From: JABCPE02 sp963530295
GTDB taxonomy: Bacteria > Bacteroidota > Bacteroidia > Flavobacteriales > Weeksellaceae
DNA length: 64,000 nucleotides
NCBI GenBank assembly: GCA_963530295.1
Contig: CAUSCF010000011.1
Location: forward strand, 1 to 64,000
Reading direction: 5' to 3'
This document shows positions 1 to 9,203 of this stretch, one piece after another. Position 1 is the stretch's first letter. Every line of letters starts with the position of its first letter. The position numbers and the translations under genes are program-made. The notes under the pieces were generated by a model, which was not told the origin of the DNA, did no database searches, and saw nothing but the letters and a program-made list of their open reading frames with translations.

Positions 1-343
1 TATTAACTTCTAATTTTTTCTGTGTAGAAATCACCACTTCTGGTATTTCTTTAGAGCCTTCCTTCATTACCACATAGACTACAGGAGTATTTGCTCCTAC
101 ACTTCTACTGAATGGATGAAAATTTTCTGCTGAGAAAGTCAGCGTCCCTTTTGAGGATGGGATATTGATTACAAATTTCCCTTTGTCATCGGTAATTGTT
201 TCTGTAGTAGATCCCTCAAAACTTACCTTCACATTTGGAATAGCATTTCCCGAGGTATCATGCACCTCCCCTGTAATCACAGCCTGCGCATATAAGCCGA
301 TAGAAGCCAATACGAAACCTGCGCTTAGAATTTTTCTAACCAT
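1..343 (-). CDS. TonB-dependent receptor, N-terminal part (cut by window edge)
   Basis: The reverse strand from 343 reads about 114 codons with no stop and runs off the window. It opens with a signal peptide (MVRKILSAGFVLASIGLYAQ) followed by a carboxypeptidase-regulatory-like beta-sandwich (residues about 22-90, with the typical GEVHDTSGNAIPNVKV start). The open frame then reaches the region where a plug domain should begin. This arrangement is typical of Bacteroidetes TonB-dependent outer-membrane receptors. It lies 42 bases downstream of an iron/B12-type ABC transporter in the same direction, so it probably imports the same ligand across the outer membrane. The plug and barrel are not visible, so the ligand class is inferred from neighbours only. 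Confidence 0.8.
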   Translation of the reverse strand, partial: MVRKILSAGFVLASIGLYAQAVITGEVHDTSGNAIPNVKVSFEGSTTETITDDKGKFVINIPSSKGTLTFSAENFHPFSRSVGANTPVVYVVMKEGSKEIPEVVISTQKKLEVN

Positions 344-385
344 TTTTAATAATTTTTAAAGTTATTTTTGATTTAAACTAGTACT

Positions 386-1144
386 CTATGGATTGTATAT
401 TATATGTCTGCGTCCGTTGATATTATGTATTTCAGATTCCACATCGAATAATTCTTTTAACAACTCTGGCGTAAGCACCTCATCTGTAGGCCCCTGCAAT
501 AGGACTTCTCCTTTTTTCATCGCAACCAGCTCATCACAGTATATAGATGCAATATTCATATCATGAATCGCCGAAAGAACTGTAACTCCCATATTTTTAA
601 TGATATTCATAATCTCTATCTGATGCCCGATATCCAAGTGGTTCGTAGGCTCATCTAGGATAATGAATTTACTCTCCTGCACCAGAAGCCTCGCTATCAG
701 AACCCTTTGTTTCTCCCCTCCCGAAAGAGTATTAAAACTACGGTCTCTATAGTCCTCTAGTTTCATTTCGTGCAGTACTTTATCTACTTTTTCTAGGTCT
801 TCTTTGGAATAGTTTTCTAGTGTATCTTTGTGCGGATACCTTCCCATTTCTACCACCTGCTGAACGCTAAAATCAAACTGACCGCCAGACTCCTGAGCCA
901 AAACTGCTATTTTTTTCGCTCTTTCTCTTCCTGATAACTGAAACAAATCATGTTCATCAAAAAAGATTTTACCGCCTGTGGGCTTATTTACTCCATATAT
1001 AGTTTTCAGCATCGTTGATTTCCCTGAACCATTATGCCCTATCACCCCTACAAAAGAATTTTCTCTTACTTTGAATGATACACCTTTTAGGATTTCAACT
1101 TTACCTACTTTAAAATTCAAATTTTCTACTCTCAGCTTCTCCAT
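386..1144 (-). CDS. FecE/BtuD-type ABC transporter ATP-binding protein
   Basis: A 252-residue ABC ATPase that powers inner-membrane uptake of siderophore iron, haem or cobalamin. Visible motifs are Walker A GHNGSGKST (about 36-44), Q-loop near 84, signature LSGGEKQR (140-147), Walker B FIILDEP (160-166) and the switch histidine in SAIHD (about 194). Length and motif spacing fit the FecE/FhuC/BtuD family. Its start codon shares one base with the stop of the permease gene (TAATG arrangement), so the two are translationally coupled. The substrate cannot be read from the ATPase; iron chelate, haem and B12 are all possible. Confidence 0.93.
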   Translation of the reverse strand: MEKLRVENLNFKVGKVEILKGVSFKVRENSFVGVIGHNGSGKSTMLKTIYGVNKPTGGKIFFDEHDLFQLSGRERAKKIAVLAQESGGQFDFSVQQVVEMGRYPHKDTLENYSKEDLEKVDKVLHEMKLEDYRDRSFNTLSGGEKQRVLIARLLVQESKFIILDEPTNHLDIGHQIEIMNIIKNMGVTVLSAIHDMNIASIYCDELVAMKKGEVLLQGPTDEVLTPELLKELFDVESEIHNINGRRHIIYNP

Positions 1145-2193
1145 TATTTTCCTGTTTTAAATGAGTAATTCTTGTCCATGAGCATCCAAAGGAAGAACGG
1201 CCCTCCTATAAGTGATGTAAGGATACCTATCGGTAAGTCCTTCGGATAGAAAGCATTCTTAGCAAATAGGTCACAGCAGAGGAGGAAAATCGCCCCTATC
1301 ACCGCTGCCATAGGAACCAGCCTTACATGTTTATTCCCACAGAGCATTCTCGCTATGTGCGGTACCATCAGCCCCATGAATCCTATCGCTCCTGTTGCCG
1401 ATACCAAAACAGATGTAAGCAATGATGCTACGATAACTATAAAGGTCTTCATCAAATTAACATTCATTCCCAGCATCGTAGCGTTTTCATCTCCAAAAAG
1501 CAACAAGTCCAATGATTTAGACAATCCTAAAACCACGAAAATCACCAAAATAAGCACCACAAAAGGAATAGGCAACAATTCCCAAGTAGCACCTCCCAAA
1601 CTTCCCATCGTCCAGAACAATGCACTTTTCACTTGGCTCGCGTTTTTCGCTAAAGAGATTATCAAATCCGTAAGCGCTGTAAATATCGTAGATATAGCCA
1701 ATCCAGAGAGAATCAGCCTCGTGGTAGATGTATTTCTTCCGTATTCTGTTCCTATCACGAAAACCAGCACACTACATATCAAAGTTCCTATGAAAGCCCC
1801 TGTAGAAACAGACGCCAGCCCCATGGCACCACCTCCCAAAACAATGACAAACACTGCTCCTGTAGATGCCCCTGATGCTAAACCAAGCACATATGGGTCT
1901 GCAATAGGGTTTTTGGTCACACACTGCATCAGCACACCACAGACAGCAAGTCCCGCTCCACAAATTATGGATAACAAAACCCTTGGAAGTCTCACCTCCC
2001 AGATTATAGTTTCATGTGTCAGTGGCCAGTATGGCTCATACATTTCTGTTCCTGTTATTTTATTTGCTGCTATTTTATAAGCAGTTTCTGCATCTAGATT
2101 AGAGGTTACCACCCCTATTGCCATTACAAACAGCACAAATAAAACCACACATAATGTCGAAAATACAACACCAAATCGATATTTACTTTTCAT
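1144..2193 (-). CDS. FecCD-family ABC transporter permease
   Basis: A 349-residue, very hydrophobic inner-membrane permease of the FecCD/BtuC family, which normally has about ten transmembrane helices and works as a homodimer. Family signatures visible include WEVRLPRVLLSIICGAGLAV (about residues 65-84), the NPIADPYVLGLASGASTGA segment, and the coupling region GAIGFMGLMVPHIARML near the C-terminus. It overlaps the upstream binding-protein gene by 11 bases and touches the ATPase gene, so it is the middle gene of a tight transport operon. The sequence is complete. Confidence 0.93.
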   Translation of the reverse strand: MKSKYRFGVVFSTLCVVLFVLFVMAIGVVTSNLDAETAYKIAANKITGTEMYEPYWPLTHETIIWEVRLPRVLLSIICGAGLAVCGVLMQCVTKNPIADPYVLGLASGASTGAVFVIVLGGGAMGLASVSTGAFIGTLICSVLVFVIGTEYGRNTSTTRLILSGLAISTIFTALTDLIISLAKNASQVKSALFWTMGSLGGATWELLPIPFVVLILVIFVVLGLSKSLDLLLFGDENATMLGMNVNLMKTFIVIVASLLTSVLVSATGAIGFMGLMVPHIARMLCGNKHVRLVPMAAVIGAIFLLCCDLFAKNAFYPKDLPIGILTSLIGGPFFLWMLMDKNYSFKTGK

Positions 2194-3169
2194 ACAACAA
2201 TTTATTTAATTTAATTATAAAATCTATATTTCTAACTCCTGGCGAAATATCCTCCAAAGCTATTTTATGGATATTATCATTCTTCACTGCTGGTAGATTT
2301 TTCAGTGCTGGATGGTCTTTCAGCGCCTTTTTCTTATCTTCATAAGATGAGCGCCCTTCTCCCTCCATATCTGCTATTATAATGATATCAGGATTTCTAT
2401 CTACTAAACTTTCGTATGATACGAACACATGGTCAGCTGACTGGTCTGCATAAACATTCTGACCACCTGCTTTGTTTATCAAATCTGTAGTAAGTCCTGC
2501 GGAAATATACAGTCCGTTTTCAATAACTGAAAAAACCAAAACTTTTGGTTTGTTTTCCTTTTTTATAAAGTTTTTCTGTGCATTCTCAAGCTTAGCCTTC
2601 ATTTCAGAAACTACTTTTTCTGCATTTTTTTCTACTTTAAAAATCTTTCCTAAAGTATAGAAGTCTTCATAAACCGTTTCAAGAGTTTCATTATCCCTCA
2701 CTGCTTTTGCGATAAATGGATAAATTCCTTTATCAATAAGCTCCTGCGGCGTTCCCGTAGCCTCTGATTTGATTGCTCCGTCCCATCCAGAAACGAAATC
2801 CACTCCCGAAAGCAAAAACTCTTCTTTGGAATAAATAGCATGATGCCCTTTAAGTCTTACAGGAATTTTATCATATGCTTCTTTAAATTCTGGTAAAATA
2901 GGTCCTTCCTCTGTCGCCACTACTATTTTGTCTCCTAAACCTAAAGCCAAAAACATCTCCGTCATAAAATGCGAAAACAAAACTGCCTTCTCTGGCGTCT
3001 TGTTCACATTCACGACCAAAGTATCCGCGCCGTCATTAAATTCATATGAAAAATACGCCTCCTTTTTTTCTTCTTTTGTTTCTTTTGAAGAAGCCTCTCC
3101 TGTACCTTTGGAACAGGACAACTGGGCTAATAAAATCATTGATGATAAAACTACCTTCAATACTTTCAT
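2183..3169 (-). CDS. Periplasmic substrate-binding lipoprotein (FecB/BtuF type)
   Basis: A 328-residue binding protein for an iron-chelate, haem or cobalamin ABC importer. The first 18 residues (MKVLKVVLSSMILLAQLS) are a lipoprotein signal ending in a lipobox with Cys19, so the protein should be tethered to a membrane. A charged linker rich in Glu and Lys follows, then a class III binding fold (PF01497 type) with motifs such as GDKIVVATEEG and DRNPDIIIIADMEGEG. An in-frame upstream ATG exists at 3205, but the promoter at 3194-3225 and the perfect lipobox support the start at 3169. First gene of the uptake operon. Confidence 0.9.
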   Translation of the reverse strand: MKVLKVVLSSMILLAQLSCSKGTGEASSKETKEEKKEAYFSYEFNDGADTLVVNVNKTPEKAVLFSHFMTEMFLALGLGDKIVVATEEGPILPEFKEAYDKIPVRLKGHHAIYSKEEFLLSGVDFVSGWDGAIKSEATGTPQELIDKGIYPFIAKAVRDNETLETVYEDFYTLGKIFKVEKNAEKVVSEMKAKLENAQKNFIKKENKPKVLVFSVIENGLYISAGLTTDLINKAGGQNVYADQSADHVFVSYESLVDRNPDIIIIADMEGEGRSSYEDKKKALKDHPALKNLPAVKNDNIHKIALEDISPGVRNIDFIIKLNKLLYEK

Positions 3170-3193
3170 TTCAATTCTTGTTAAAAATTCTAG

Positions 3194-3225
3194 CAAAAGT
3201 AACATTTAAAATTTATCATTGCAAA
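3194..3225 (-). promoter_or_regulatory. Bacteroidetes-type promoter of the uptake operon
   Basis: On the reverse strand a -7 box TACTTTTG (3194-3201) is preceded by TTTG (3222-3225) with a 20-base spacer, matching the Bacteroidetes primary sigma consensus. It sits 24 bases before the chosen start of the binding lipoprotein. I did not recognise a Fur or other metal-regulator box. Confidence 0.6.
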
Positions 3226-3302
3226 TAAAATATCATCTTTTTTCAAAAACATGACACTAGTCAGTATTTATTGTTTTTCTTTTTTCACATTTGTATTTTT
3301 TC

Positions 3303-3310
3303 TACTTTTG
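3303..3310 (+). promoter_or_regulatory. -7 promoter box of trmB
   Basis: TACTTTTG, a match to the Bacteroidetes TAnnTTTG box, ends 20 bases before the trmB start. No clear -33 TTTG is at the right distance. It is divergent from the uptake-operon promoter. Confidence 0.45.
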
Positions 3311-3330
3311 CGGTCTTTAATTGTAATAAA

Positions 3331-4008
3331 ATGGGGAAAAATAAATTGGCTCGTTTTGCCGAAAACAAGACACTTCCGAATGTAATTCAGCCCACACGAG
3401 AGGAGGCTCTGAATGGATTTTATCTAAAAGGAAAATGGAGACAGAATTTCTTTAAAAATGATAAACCCATCGTCCTAGAACTCGGCTGCGGAAAAGGAGA
3501 ATACTCTGTAAACATGGCAAAAGCATTCCCTGATAAAAACTTCATCGGGATAGATATAAAGGGCGCGAGATTTTGGTTCGGCGCAAAGGAAGCCCACACT
3601 TTGGAAATGAAAAATGTGGCTTTTCTGAGAACGCAGATAGAGCTGATAGAGCATTTCTTCGGAGAGGAAGAAATTGATGAAATATGGATCACTTTCCCTG
3701 ACCCACAGATAAAATACCGCAGAACCAAACACAGGCTCACAAATCCTGAATTCCTAGAACGATACAAAAAAATCCTAAAGAAAAACGCTGTAATCCATCT
3801 AAAAACGGATTCTGAATTTCTGCACGGATACACTCTAGGGCTGTTACAGGGACTTGGGTACGAAATTTTATCTGCTCACCATGACATCTATGGTGCGCCC
3901 GAATACGACCCAGAAACACCACTACTCAGAGAAGTGAGAACCTACTATGAGGAACTTTTCTCTTCCAAAGGAAAAACCATCACTTACATTAAATTCAGAA
4001 TTAAATAA
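3331..4008 (+). CDS. trmB: tRNA (guanine(46)-N7)-methyltransferase
   Basis: A 225-residue TrmB that transfers a methyl group from S-adenosylmethionine to N7 of G46 in the tRNA variable loop. The SAM-binding motif LELGCGKGEYS lies at about 49-59 and GIDIKGAR at 73-80; the family motif ITFPDPQIK follows later. An in-frame extension back to 3271 exists, but it overlaps the promoter box at 3303-3310, and MGKNKLARFAEN is the standard N-terminus of this family, so 3331 is the start. Followed 46 bases later by ruvC on the same strand, probably in one transcript. Confidence 0.95.
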   Translation: MGKNKLARFAENKTLPNVIQPTREEALNGFYLKGKWRQNFFKNDKPIVLELGCGKGEYSVNMAKAFPDKNFIGIDIKGARFWFGAKEAHTLEMKNVAFLRTQIELIEHFFGEEEIDEIWITFPDPQIKYRRTKHRLTNPEFLERYKKILKKNAVIHLKTDSEFLHGYTLGLLQGLGYEILSAHHDIYGAPEYDPETPLLREVRTYYEELFSSKGKTITYIKFRIK

Positions 4009-4054
4009 AAACTGATTATCATATATTTACAAGTTCAAAAATCACTACTCTGGT

Positions 4055-4609
4055 ATGACAGTAGAAAAAATCATTTTAGGCATAGACCCAGGAACCACCG
4101 TGATGGGATTTGGTATCATTTCTACAAAGGGCAGTAAAATGGAGCTGGTCTCCATCCATGAACTTGTGCTAAAAAAATACCCAAACCACGAAACAAAACT
4201 AAAATACATTTTTGAGAAAACTCTGGCGCTCATCGATGAATATCATCCTGATGAAGTCGCTCTGGAAGCGCCTTTTTATGGGAAAAATGTGCAGAGTATG
4301 CTGAAACTCGGGAGAGCGCAGGGAGTAGCCATGGCAGCCAGTTTATACCGTGATATTCCCATCACAGAATATTCGCCCAAGAAAGTAAAAATGGCGATAA
4401 CAGGAAATGGAAACGCCAGCAAGGAGCAGGTAGCCGCTATGCTGAAAAATCTGCTTGGTCTCAAAGAATTTCCAACCAAATATTTAGATGCGTCCGATGG
4501 ACTTGCGGTGGCGGTTTGTCATTATTTTAATTCTAATAAAACGGAAAAAAGCGCCTCATATTCCAGCTGGGATAGTTTTATCAAACAAAATCCTGACAGA
4601 ATCAAATAA
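4055..4609 (+). CDS. ruvC: Holliday junction resolvase RuvC
   Basis: A 184-residue endonuclease that cuts four-way DNA junctions during recombination, working with RuvAB. The four acidic metal ligands are visible: Asp11 in GIDPGTT, Glu71 in LEAPFYG, and Asp145 and Asp148 in DASDGLAVA. The GNGNASKEQV motif used in junction recognition is at about 117-126. The last 25 residues are polar and extend past the conserved core, as is common in this phylum. It ends 10 bases before the next gene on the same strand. Confidence 0.96.
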   Translation: MTVEKIILGIDPGTTVMGFGIISTKGSKMELVSIHELVLKKYPNHETKLKYIFEKTLALIDEYHPDEVALEAPFYGKNVQSMLKLGRAQGVAMAASLYRDIPITEYSPKKVKMAITGNGNASKEQVAAMLKNLLGLKEFPTKYLDASDGLAVAVCHYFNSNKTEKSASYSSWDSFIKQNPDRIK

Positions 4610-4619
4610 ATCCATCTGC

Positions 4620-5645
4620 ATGAAAAAATTATTTCTAGTTTTCTTTACTTTCTTCATTTGTTTTATGAAATCACAAGACATCGTTTCTATCATTAAAAAT
4701 AATCCTTCTAAAAGAACTGATTTAAAAATCCTATTAAACAAAGAAAATCCACACCACTACATTCCCATTTCCGTCATCAATGGAAAGGAAAAAGGACCTG
4801 TATTCACCATCTTAGCAGGCGTTCACGGATACGAATACCCTCCTATAATGGCGGTTCAGGAATTAATGAAAGAGATAGACCCAGCCAAACTAAAAGGAAC
4901 GCTGATAATTTTACCTATAACGAATATTGGTGCTTTCTATGAGCGTGTTCCTTACCTGAATCCTATGGACAAGAAAAACCTAAACACTGTTTTCCCAGGG
5001 AAAGAAAACGGCACCATCACGGAGCAGATAGCAAATTACATCACCAAAAACATCATCCCTATTTCAGATGTTTTTATGGATATTCACGGAGGCGATGCCA
5101 ATGAGGATTTGGTTCCTTTTGTCTGCTACTATGACAACAAGGATTCTGCCGAAAAAACCAAAACAGCCCTAAAACTTTCGGAGGTATCTGTACTGCCCTA
5201 TATCGTGAGTTATCCTTATAACATTACCAAAACAGAACCAGCACTTTATGCCTTTAAACAAGCGGTTCAGAATGATGTTGTCGCACTGAGCCTAGAAGCA
5301 GGAAAACTCGGAGTAAATGGAACTGATGAAGTAAAAATACTAAAAGAATCTGTCTATAATATGATAGGAATGATGAAAATGTATTCTTTGGCGCCGTACA
5401 AAAAACCTACCTCTCGTAAGACTTTCACAAAGCAAACTTATATAAAAGTTCCTATAAGCGGGATTTTTCACAGCAAACACAAGGCTGGCGAACAAGTGAA
5501 AAAAGGCGAAGATTTGGGCTACATTACAGATGAATTCGGAAATTTACTTCAAAAAATATCCACGCCAGAAAGCGGAATGATTCTTTACAAAATAGGAACT
5601 CCTCCCGTAAACAAAGGAGAAACCATGTTCTGCATCACTTGGTAA
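4620..5645 (+). CDS. Secreted AstE/AspA-like zinc amidohydrolase (M14 family)
   Basis: A 341-residue protein with a signal peptide (residues 1-18, ending near MKSQD) and a succinylglutamate desuccinylase/aspartoacylase fold. The zinc ligands are visible as His69 and Glu72 in GVHGYEYPP and His156 in DIHGGD; LNTVFPG (121-127) is the family's substrate-binding stretch. A small C-terminal beta domain (about 275-341) carries the usual PISGIF...GEDLGYI motif. Members remove acyl groups from amino acids or cleave carboxypeptidase-type bonds; the substrate here is unknown. A longer frame reaches back into ruvC, but the signal peptide fixes the start at 4620. Confidence 0.85.
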   Translation: MKKLFLVFFTFFICFMKSQDIVSIIKNNPSKRTDLKILLNKENPHHYIPISVINGKEKGPVFTILAGVHGYEYPPIMAVQELMKEIDPAKLKGTLIILPITNIGAFYERVPYLNPMDKKNLNTVFPGKENGTITEQIANYITKNIIPISDVFMDIHGGDANEDLVPFVCYYDNKDSAEKTKTALKLSEVSVLPYIVSYPYNITKTEPALYAFKQAVQNDVVALSLEAGKLGVNGTDEVKILKESVYNMIGMMKMYSLAPYKKPTSRKTFTKQTYIKVPISGIFHSKHKAGEQVKKGEDLGYITDEFGNLLQKISTPESGMILYKIGTPPVNKGETMFCITW

Positions 5646-5650
5646 AATAA

Positions 5651-5681
5651 AAAATTCCACTCGATGATAGAGTGGAATTTT
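5651..5681. terminator. Bidirectional terminator hairpin
   Basis: A 12-base perfect stem (5651-5662 with 5670-5681) around a 7-base loop, A-rich on the left and T-rich on the right. It lies between two convergent genes and should stop transcription from both sides. Confidence 0.85.
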
Positions 5682-5703
5682 CGTTATATCATTTTTGATT
5701 TTA

Positions 5704-6873
5704 TTAGAACCAAGCGGCCAACATCGTGGTAATGAAGAAGTTATTCTTAACATTTGGATGAGACTGGTCTATCTTTTGGAAAATAGGGTCTTTGGACTGT
5801 AAGTTTCTGAATTCTAGACGCCACATCAAGTTTTTATTGATTAAATAATCAAAGTTTAATGATGCTCCCCAGATTTGGAATCTCTGCCCTCCTCCGAAAG
5901 TCATAATATCTTTAGAATCATCAAAATACTCTACTCTTCCCGCTGTAGAGAATTTAGGTGTGAAATAATATTTCGCTAAAATGTTAGGAGACCACCAGAA
6001 GTAGTGCTTGTTAGAGCCTTCCGCAGACTGCTCTGCACCAACATCAAACACGAACTGGAATTCTAACTTGTCACTCGCCTTATAGTTCGTATAGAAATTA
6101 TTAAAATATCTCATTTTAGTTTCCGTAGCTGGGTCTTTTCCTATATAAGCAGAAGAATTAAAGAACCAATTTTCATTTGGCTGGTAAGCCACTCTCGCCC
6201 CAAATGCTGGCAATTTTGTTGCTGAAGATGATATTAATTTTTTTTGATCATCTTGGTCATAAACTGCTCTTCTTATTTTTTGCCATCCGTTATAGACTCC
6301 TCCCATGAAAGTCCATTTATTATTATCTGTAATGTAGGTAATCTGCGCCCCTGTCATGAAAAAAGGCTCTTGCGCCACAGCGATGGTTCTTGTCAAAGCA
6401 AGATTATCTTTACTGATTTCCCCTTCTGAACCAATATAAGACGGCATCACCCCAGCATCTATCCAAAGATTTTTAGTTTTAGAAATTCTAAACCCGATGT
6501 TCGCTTCCTGAACCAGTTTCAGCATTCCTTGTTCTGCTGACAAGTTGTCTTCTGGGTAAGTTCCTGCCATCAGGGCTATATTAGCACGCATATTGTCTGT
6601 TGCATATTCTGCTTTTAGCCTTGCTATGTTTACATTCACCTCATTGTGTCGGTTAAATGTATAAAAAAACGGCTGTCTGATGTGGTCTGCTCTCTGATTA
6701 AAATCATACGAGTAGAAAACCTCCGTATATCCAGAAATAGTGAAATTTGACAATTTGTTAGAAACCTCTTGTTTTGGTTCTTCCATTTGTAGCTGTTCCT
6801 TTTCTTCTCCTTCCTGAGAAAATAGATTTTGACTCATCAAAATCATTCCCAAATACACAATTGCTCTTTTCAT
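5704..6873 (-). CDS. Outer-membrane beta-barrel porin (OmpL-like / BBP2 family)
   Basis: A 389-residue outer-membrane protein with a signal peptide (MKRAIVYLGMILMSQNLFSQ). After a Glu/Gln-rich linker it starts the barrel with FTISGYTEVFYSYDFNQ, then shows alternating aromatic/polar strands and ends in a terminal Phe (LAAWF), as OMPs do. The pattern NRHNEVNVNIARLKAEY...MAGTYPEDN and DAGVMPSYIGSEG is characteristic of the OmpL-like porin family common in Bacteroidetes. Solute specificity is unknown. An upstream in-frame start at 6936 is excluded because it lies beyond the promoter at 6896-6925. Confidence 0.85.
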   Translation of the reverse strand: MKRAIVYLGMILMSQNLFSQEGEEKEQLQMEEPKQEVSNKLSNFTISGYTEVFYSYDFNQRADHIRQPFFYTFNRHNEVNVNIARLKAEYATDNMRANIALMAGTYPEDNLSAEQGMLKLVQEANIGFRISKTKNLWIDAGVMPSYIGSEGEISKDNLALTRTIAVAQEPFFMTGAQITYITDNNKWTFMGGVYNGWQKIRRAVYDQDDQKKLISSSATKLPAFGARVAYQPNENWFFNSSAYIGKDPATETKMRYFNNFYTNYKASDKLEFQFVFDVGAEQSAEGSNKHYFWWSPNILAKYYFTPKFSTAGRVEYFDDSKDIMTFGGGQRFQIWGASLNFDYLINKNLMWRLEFRNLQSKDPIFQKIDQSHPNVKNNFFITTMLAAWF

Positions 6874-6895
6874 ATAATTATTGATTTTACGGATA

Positions 6896-6925
6896 CAAAG
6901 GTAATTTTTTTTCAAAGATAACCAA
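6896..6925 (-). promoter_or_regulatory. Bacteroidetes-type promoter of the porin gene
   Basis: Reverse-strand -7 box TACCTTTG (6896-6903) with TTG at 6923-6925, spacer 19 bases. It is 22 bases upstream of the porin start codon and supports that start. Confidence 0.6.
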
Positions 6926-7044
6926 GATTTAGGCACACTATTTTACATTTTGAATAACCAAACGCTACCTGCCTTTCATCTTTTGTGCACAAAAACTGTT
7001 ATTTCTCATAAATAAAAACTACAAAAAAATAGGTCAATAATCCT

Positions 7045-7052
7045 TATATTTG
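7045..7052 (+). promoter_or_regulatory. -7 promoter box of metG
   Basis: TATATTTG matches TAnnTTTG and ends 18 bases before the metG start at 7071. No convincing -33 element was seen. Its position argues against the longer in-frame TTG start at 7050. Confidence 0.5.
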
Positions 7053-7070
7053 CAAAAAATAAGGAATTAT

Positions 7071-9113
7071 ATGTCAAAGAGAAAAATGATTACCGCTGCC
7101 CTGCCTTATGCTAATGGACCTGTGCATATCGGGCATTTAGCGGGTGTATATATCCCTGCTGATGTTTATGCAAGATTTCAGAGAATGGCAGGACAAGAAG
7201 TTGCCTTTATCTGTGGTTCTGATGAACACGGAATTCCCATCACCATTAGAGCAAAAAAAGAAGGCATCACTCCGCAGGATGTGGTGGATAAATATCATGA
7301 AATCATCAAAAAATCTTTTGCGGATTTAGGGATTTCCTTTGATGAATATTCCAGAACGACCTCCAAAAAACATTATGAAGTAAGCCAAGAGTTCTTTCTA
7401 AATCTTTATAACAAAGGTAAATTCGAGGAAGAAATTTCTGAACAATTTTTTGATGAACAGGCAGGAGAATTCCTTGCCGACAGATATATCGTAGGAACAT
7501 GCCCAAAATGTAGCAATGAAAACGCCTATGGCGACCAGTGCGAAAAATGTGGCTCTACCCTTTCGCCTACGGAACTTATCAACCCAAAATCCATGCTCAG
7601 CGGTAACACGCCTATTTTAAAGGAAACCAAAAACTGGTATCTTCCTCTAAACGAGTATGAAAACTTTCTGAACGAATGGATTATCAAGGGACATCAGGAC
7701 GACTGGAAACCTAATGTATATGGACAAGTAAAATCTTGGCTCAATGACGGACTAAAACCAAGAGCCATGACTCGCGACCTAAACTGGGGCGTTCCTGTTC
7801 CGCTTCCAAATGCTGAGGGCAAGGTGCTTTATGTTTGGTTTGATGCACCTATCGGTTATATTTCTTTCACGCAGGAATGGGCAAAGAAAAACGGCAAAAA
7901 CTGGAAAGATTTTTGGCAAAATGAGGAAACAAACCTTATTCACTTCATTGGGAAGGACAACATTGTCTTCCACTGCATCATTTTCCCATCAATGATGAAA
8001 GCTCATGGAGACTACATCATGCCGAAAAATGTCCCTGCGTTTGAATTCCTTAACCTTGAAAATGATAAAATTTCTACTTCGAGAAACTGGGCTGTATGGG
8101 CTCACGAATATGTAGAGGATTTCCCTGACCAGCAGGATGCACTGCGCTACGCACTGCTTTCTTCAGCGCCAGAGACAAAGGATAATAATTTTACTTGGAA
8201 AGATTTTCAGACCAAAAACAACTCGGAATTGGTAGGGATTTTTGGGAATTTTATCAATCGTGTGACAGTTCTTACCCAGAAATATTACAACGGAATCGTT
8301 CCTCAGCCTAATGAATTTGAGCAAGTAGATAAAGACCTTTACCACGAAATGCAGCAAATTCCAGAAAAAATCGGTAAAAACCTAGATGAATTCCGCTTCC
8401 GTGATGCCCTTACCGAGATGATGAATTTAGCAAGATTAGGAAATAAATACCTTGCAGATGAAGAGCCTTGGAAAGTGATAAAAGACAATCCTGAACGCGT
8501 GAAAACACAGATGTTCTGCGCATTACAAGTCGCTGGAGCGCTGGCGTATCTGTGTGAACCGTTCCTGCCTTTTACTTCCCAAAAAATGAAATCTGGACTA
8601 AATCTCGGAGACAAAAATTGGTATGAAGTTCTAAACACGCCGCCTATCCCGACAGGGCACCAAATCAATGAAATGCCGTTGCTTTTCTCTAAAATAGAAG
8701 ATGATGTGATAGAGGCTCAAATCAAAAAGCTCGAAAACACAAAAATAAACAATCAAAAAACCAATCCTAACGCAAACCCTATGAAAGAACAAATTTCATT
8801 TGATGACTTTACGAAAATAGACCTTAGAACAGCTACGATTTTAGAAGCTGAAAAAGTAGAAAAAGCCGACAAATTACTAAAACTAAAAGTAGATACCGGC
8901 GTAGATGTTCGCACCGTGGTTTCGGGAATTGCAGAAAGTTTCAGCCCTGAGGAAATCATCGGCAAACAAGTGATGATTCTTCTAAACCTCGCTCCAAGAA
9001 AAATCCGAGGAATAGAATCCCAAGGAATGCTTCTGCTTACGACCAAACCAGATGGCAAACTATCTTTCGTGACGCCTGATGAAAAGGTAGAAAACGGAAT
9101 AGAAATAGGCTAA
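7071..9113 (+). CDS. metG: Methionyl-tRNA synthetase with C-terminal tRNA-binding domain
   Basis: A 680-residue class I synthetase charging tRNA-Met. The HIGH motif is at 19-22 (PVHIGHLAG), the KMSKS equivalent is KISTS at 333-337, and a zinc knuckle has Cys144, Cys147, Cys157 and Cys160. An anticodon-binding helical domain follows, then a linker rich in Asn/Lys (about 555-575) and a C-terminal EMAP/Trbp111-type OB domain (from about 580, DLRTATILEAEKV), which increases tRNA affinity and mediates dimerisation. Length fits the long bacterial form. It stands alone between its own promoter and the YceI gene. Confidence 0.97.
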   Translation: MSKRKMITAALPYANGPVHIGHLAGVYIPADVYARFQRMAGQEVAFICGSDEHGIPITIRAKKEGITPQDVVDKYHEIIKKSFADLGISFDEYSRTTSKKHYEVSQEFFLNLYNKGKFEEEISEQFFDEQAGEFLADRYIVGTCPKCSNENAYGDQCEKCGSTLSPTELINPKSMLSGNTPILKETKNWYLPLNEYENFLNEWIIKGHQDDWKPNVYGQVKSWLNDGLKPRAMTRDLNWGVPVPLPNAEGKVLYVWFDAPIGYISFTQEWAKKNGKNWKDFWQNEETNLIHFIGKDNIVFHCIIFPSMMKAHGDYIMPKNVPAFEFLNLENDKISTSRNWAVWAHEYVEDFPDQQDALRYALLSSAPETKDNNFTWKDFQTKNNSELVGIFGNFINRVTVLTQKYYNGIVPQPNEFEQVDKDLYHEMQQIPEKIGKNLDEFRFRDALTEMMNLARLGNKYLADEEPWKVIKDNPERVKTQMFCALQVAGALAYLCEPFLPFTSQKMKSGLNLGDKNWYEVLNTPPIPTGHQINEMPLLFSKIEDDVIEAQIKKLENTKINNQKTNPNANPMKEQISFDDFTKIDLRTATILEAEKVEKADKLLKLKVDTGVDVRTVVSGIAESFSPEEIIGKQVMILLNLAPRKIRGIESQGMLLLTTKPDGKLSFVTPDEKVENGIEIG

Positions 9114-9175
9114 TTTTAGGCATAAATATTTTGAAAATCTTATCATAAATCAATTTTTTAGACAATTATTAACCA

Positions 9176-9183
9176 TATCTTTG
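9176..9183 (+). promoter_or_regulatory. -7 promoter box of the YceI-family gene
   Basis: TATCTTTG matches TAnnTTTG and ends 20 bases before the start codon at 9204; a -33 match is weak. Confidence 0.45.
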
Positions 9184-9203
9184 TATCAATAAAATTAGAA
9201 AAT

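Noticed and set aside
1355..2080. A 241-codon open frame antisense to the FecCD permease gene
   Set aside because: The permease on the other strand has clear family motifs and coupled neighbours; the antisense frame has no recognisable domain and is a by-product of codon bias.
4488..4619. Extended start of the AstE/AspA-like gene inside ruvC
   Set aside because: The extension overlaps the conserved ruvC C-terminus and would bury the clear signal peptide that begins at 4620.
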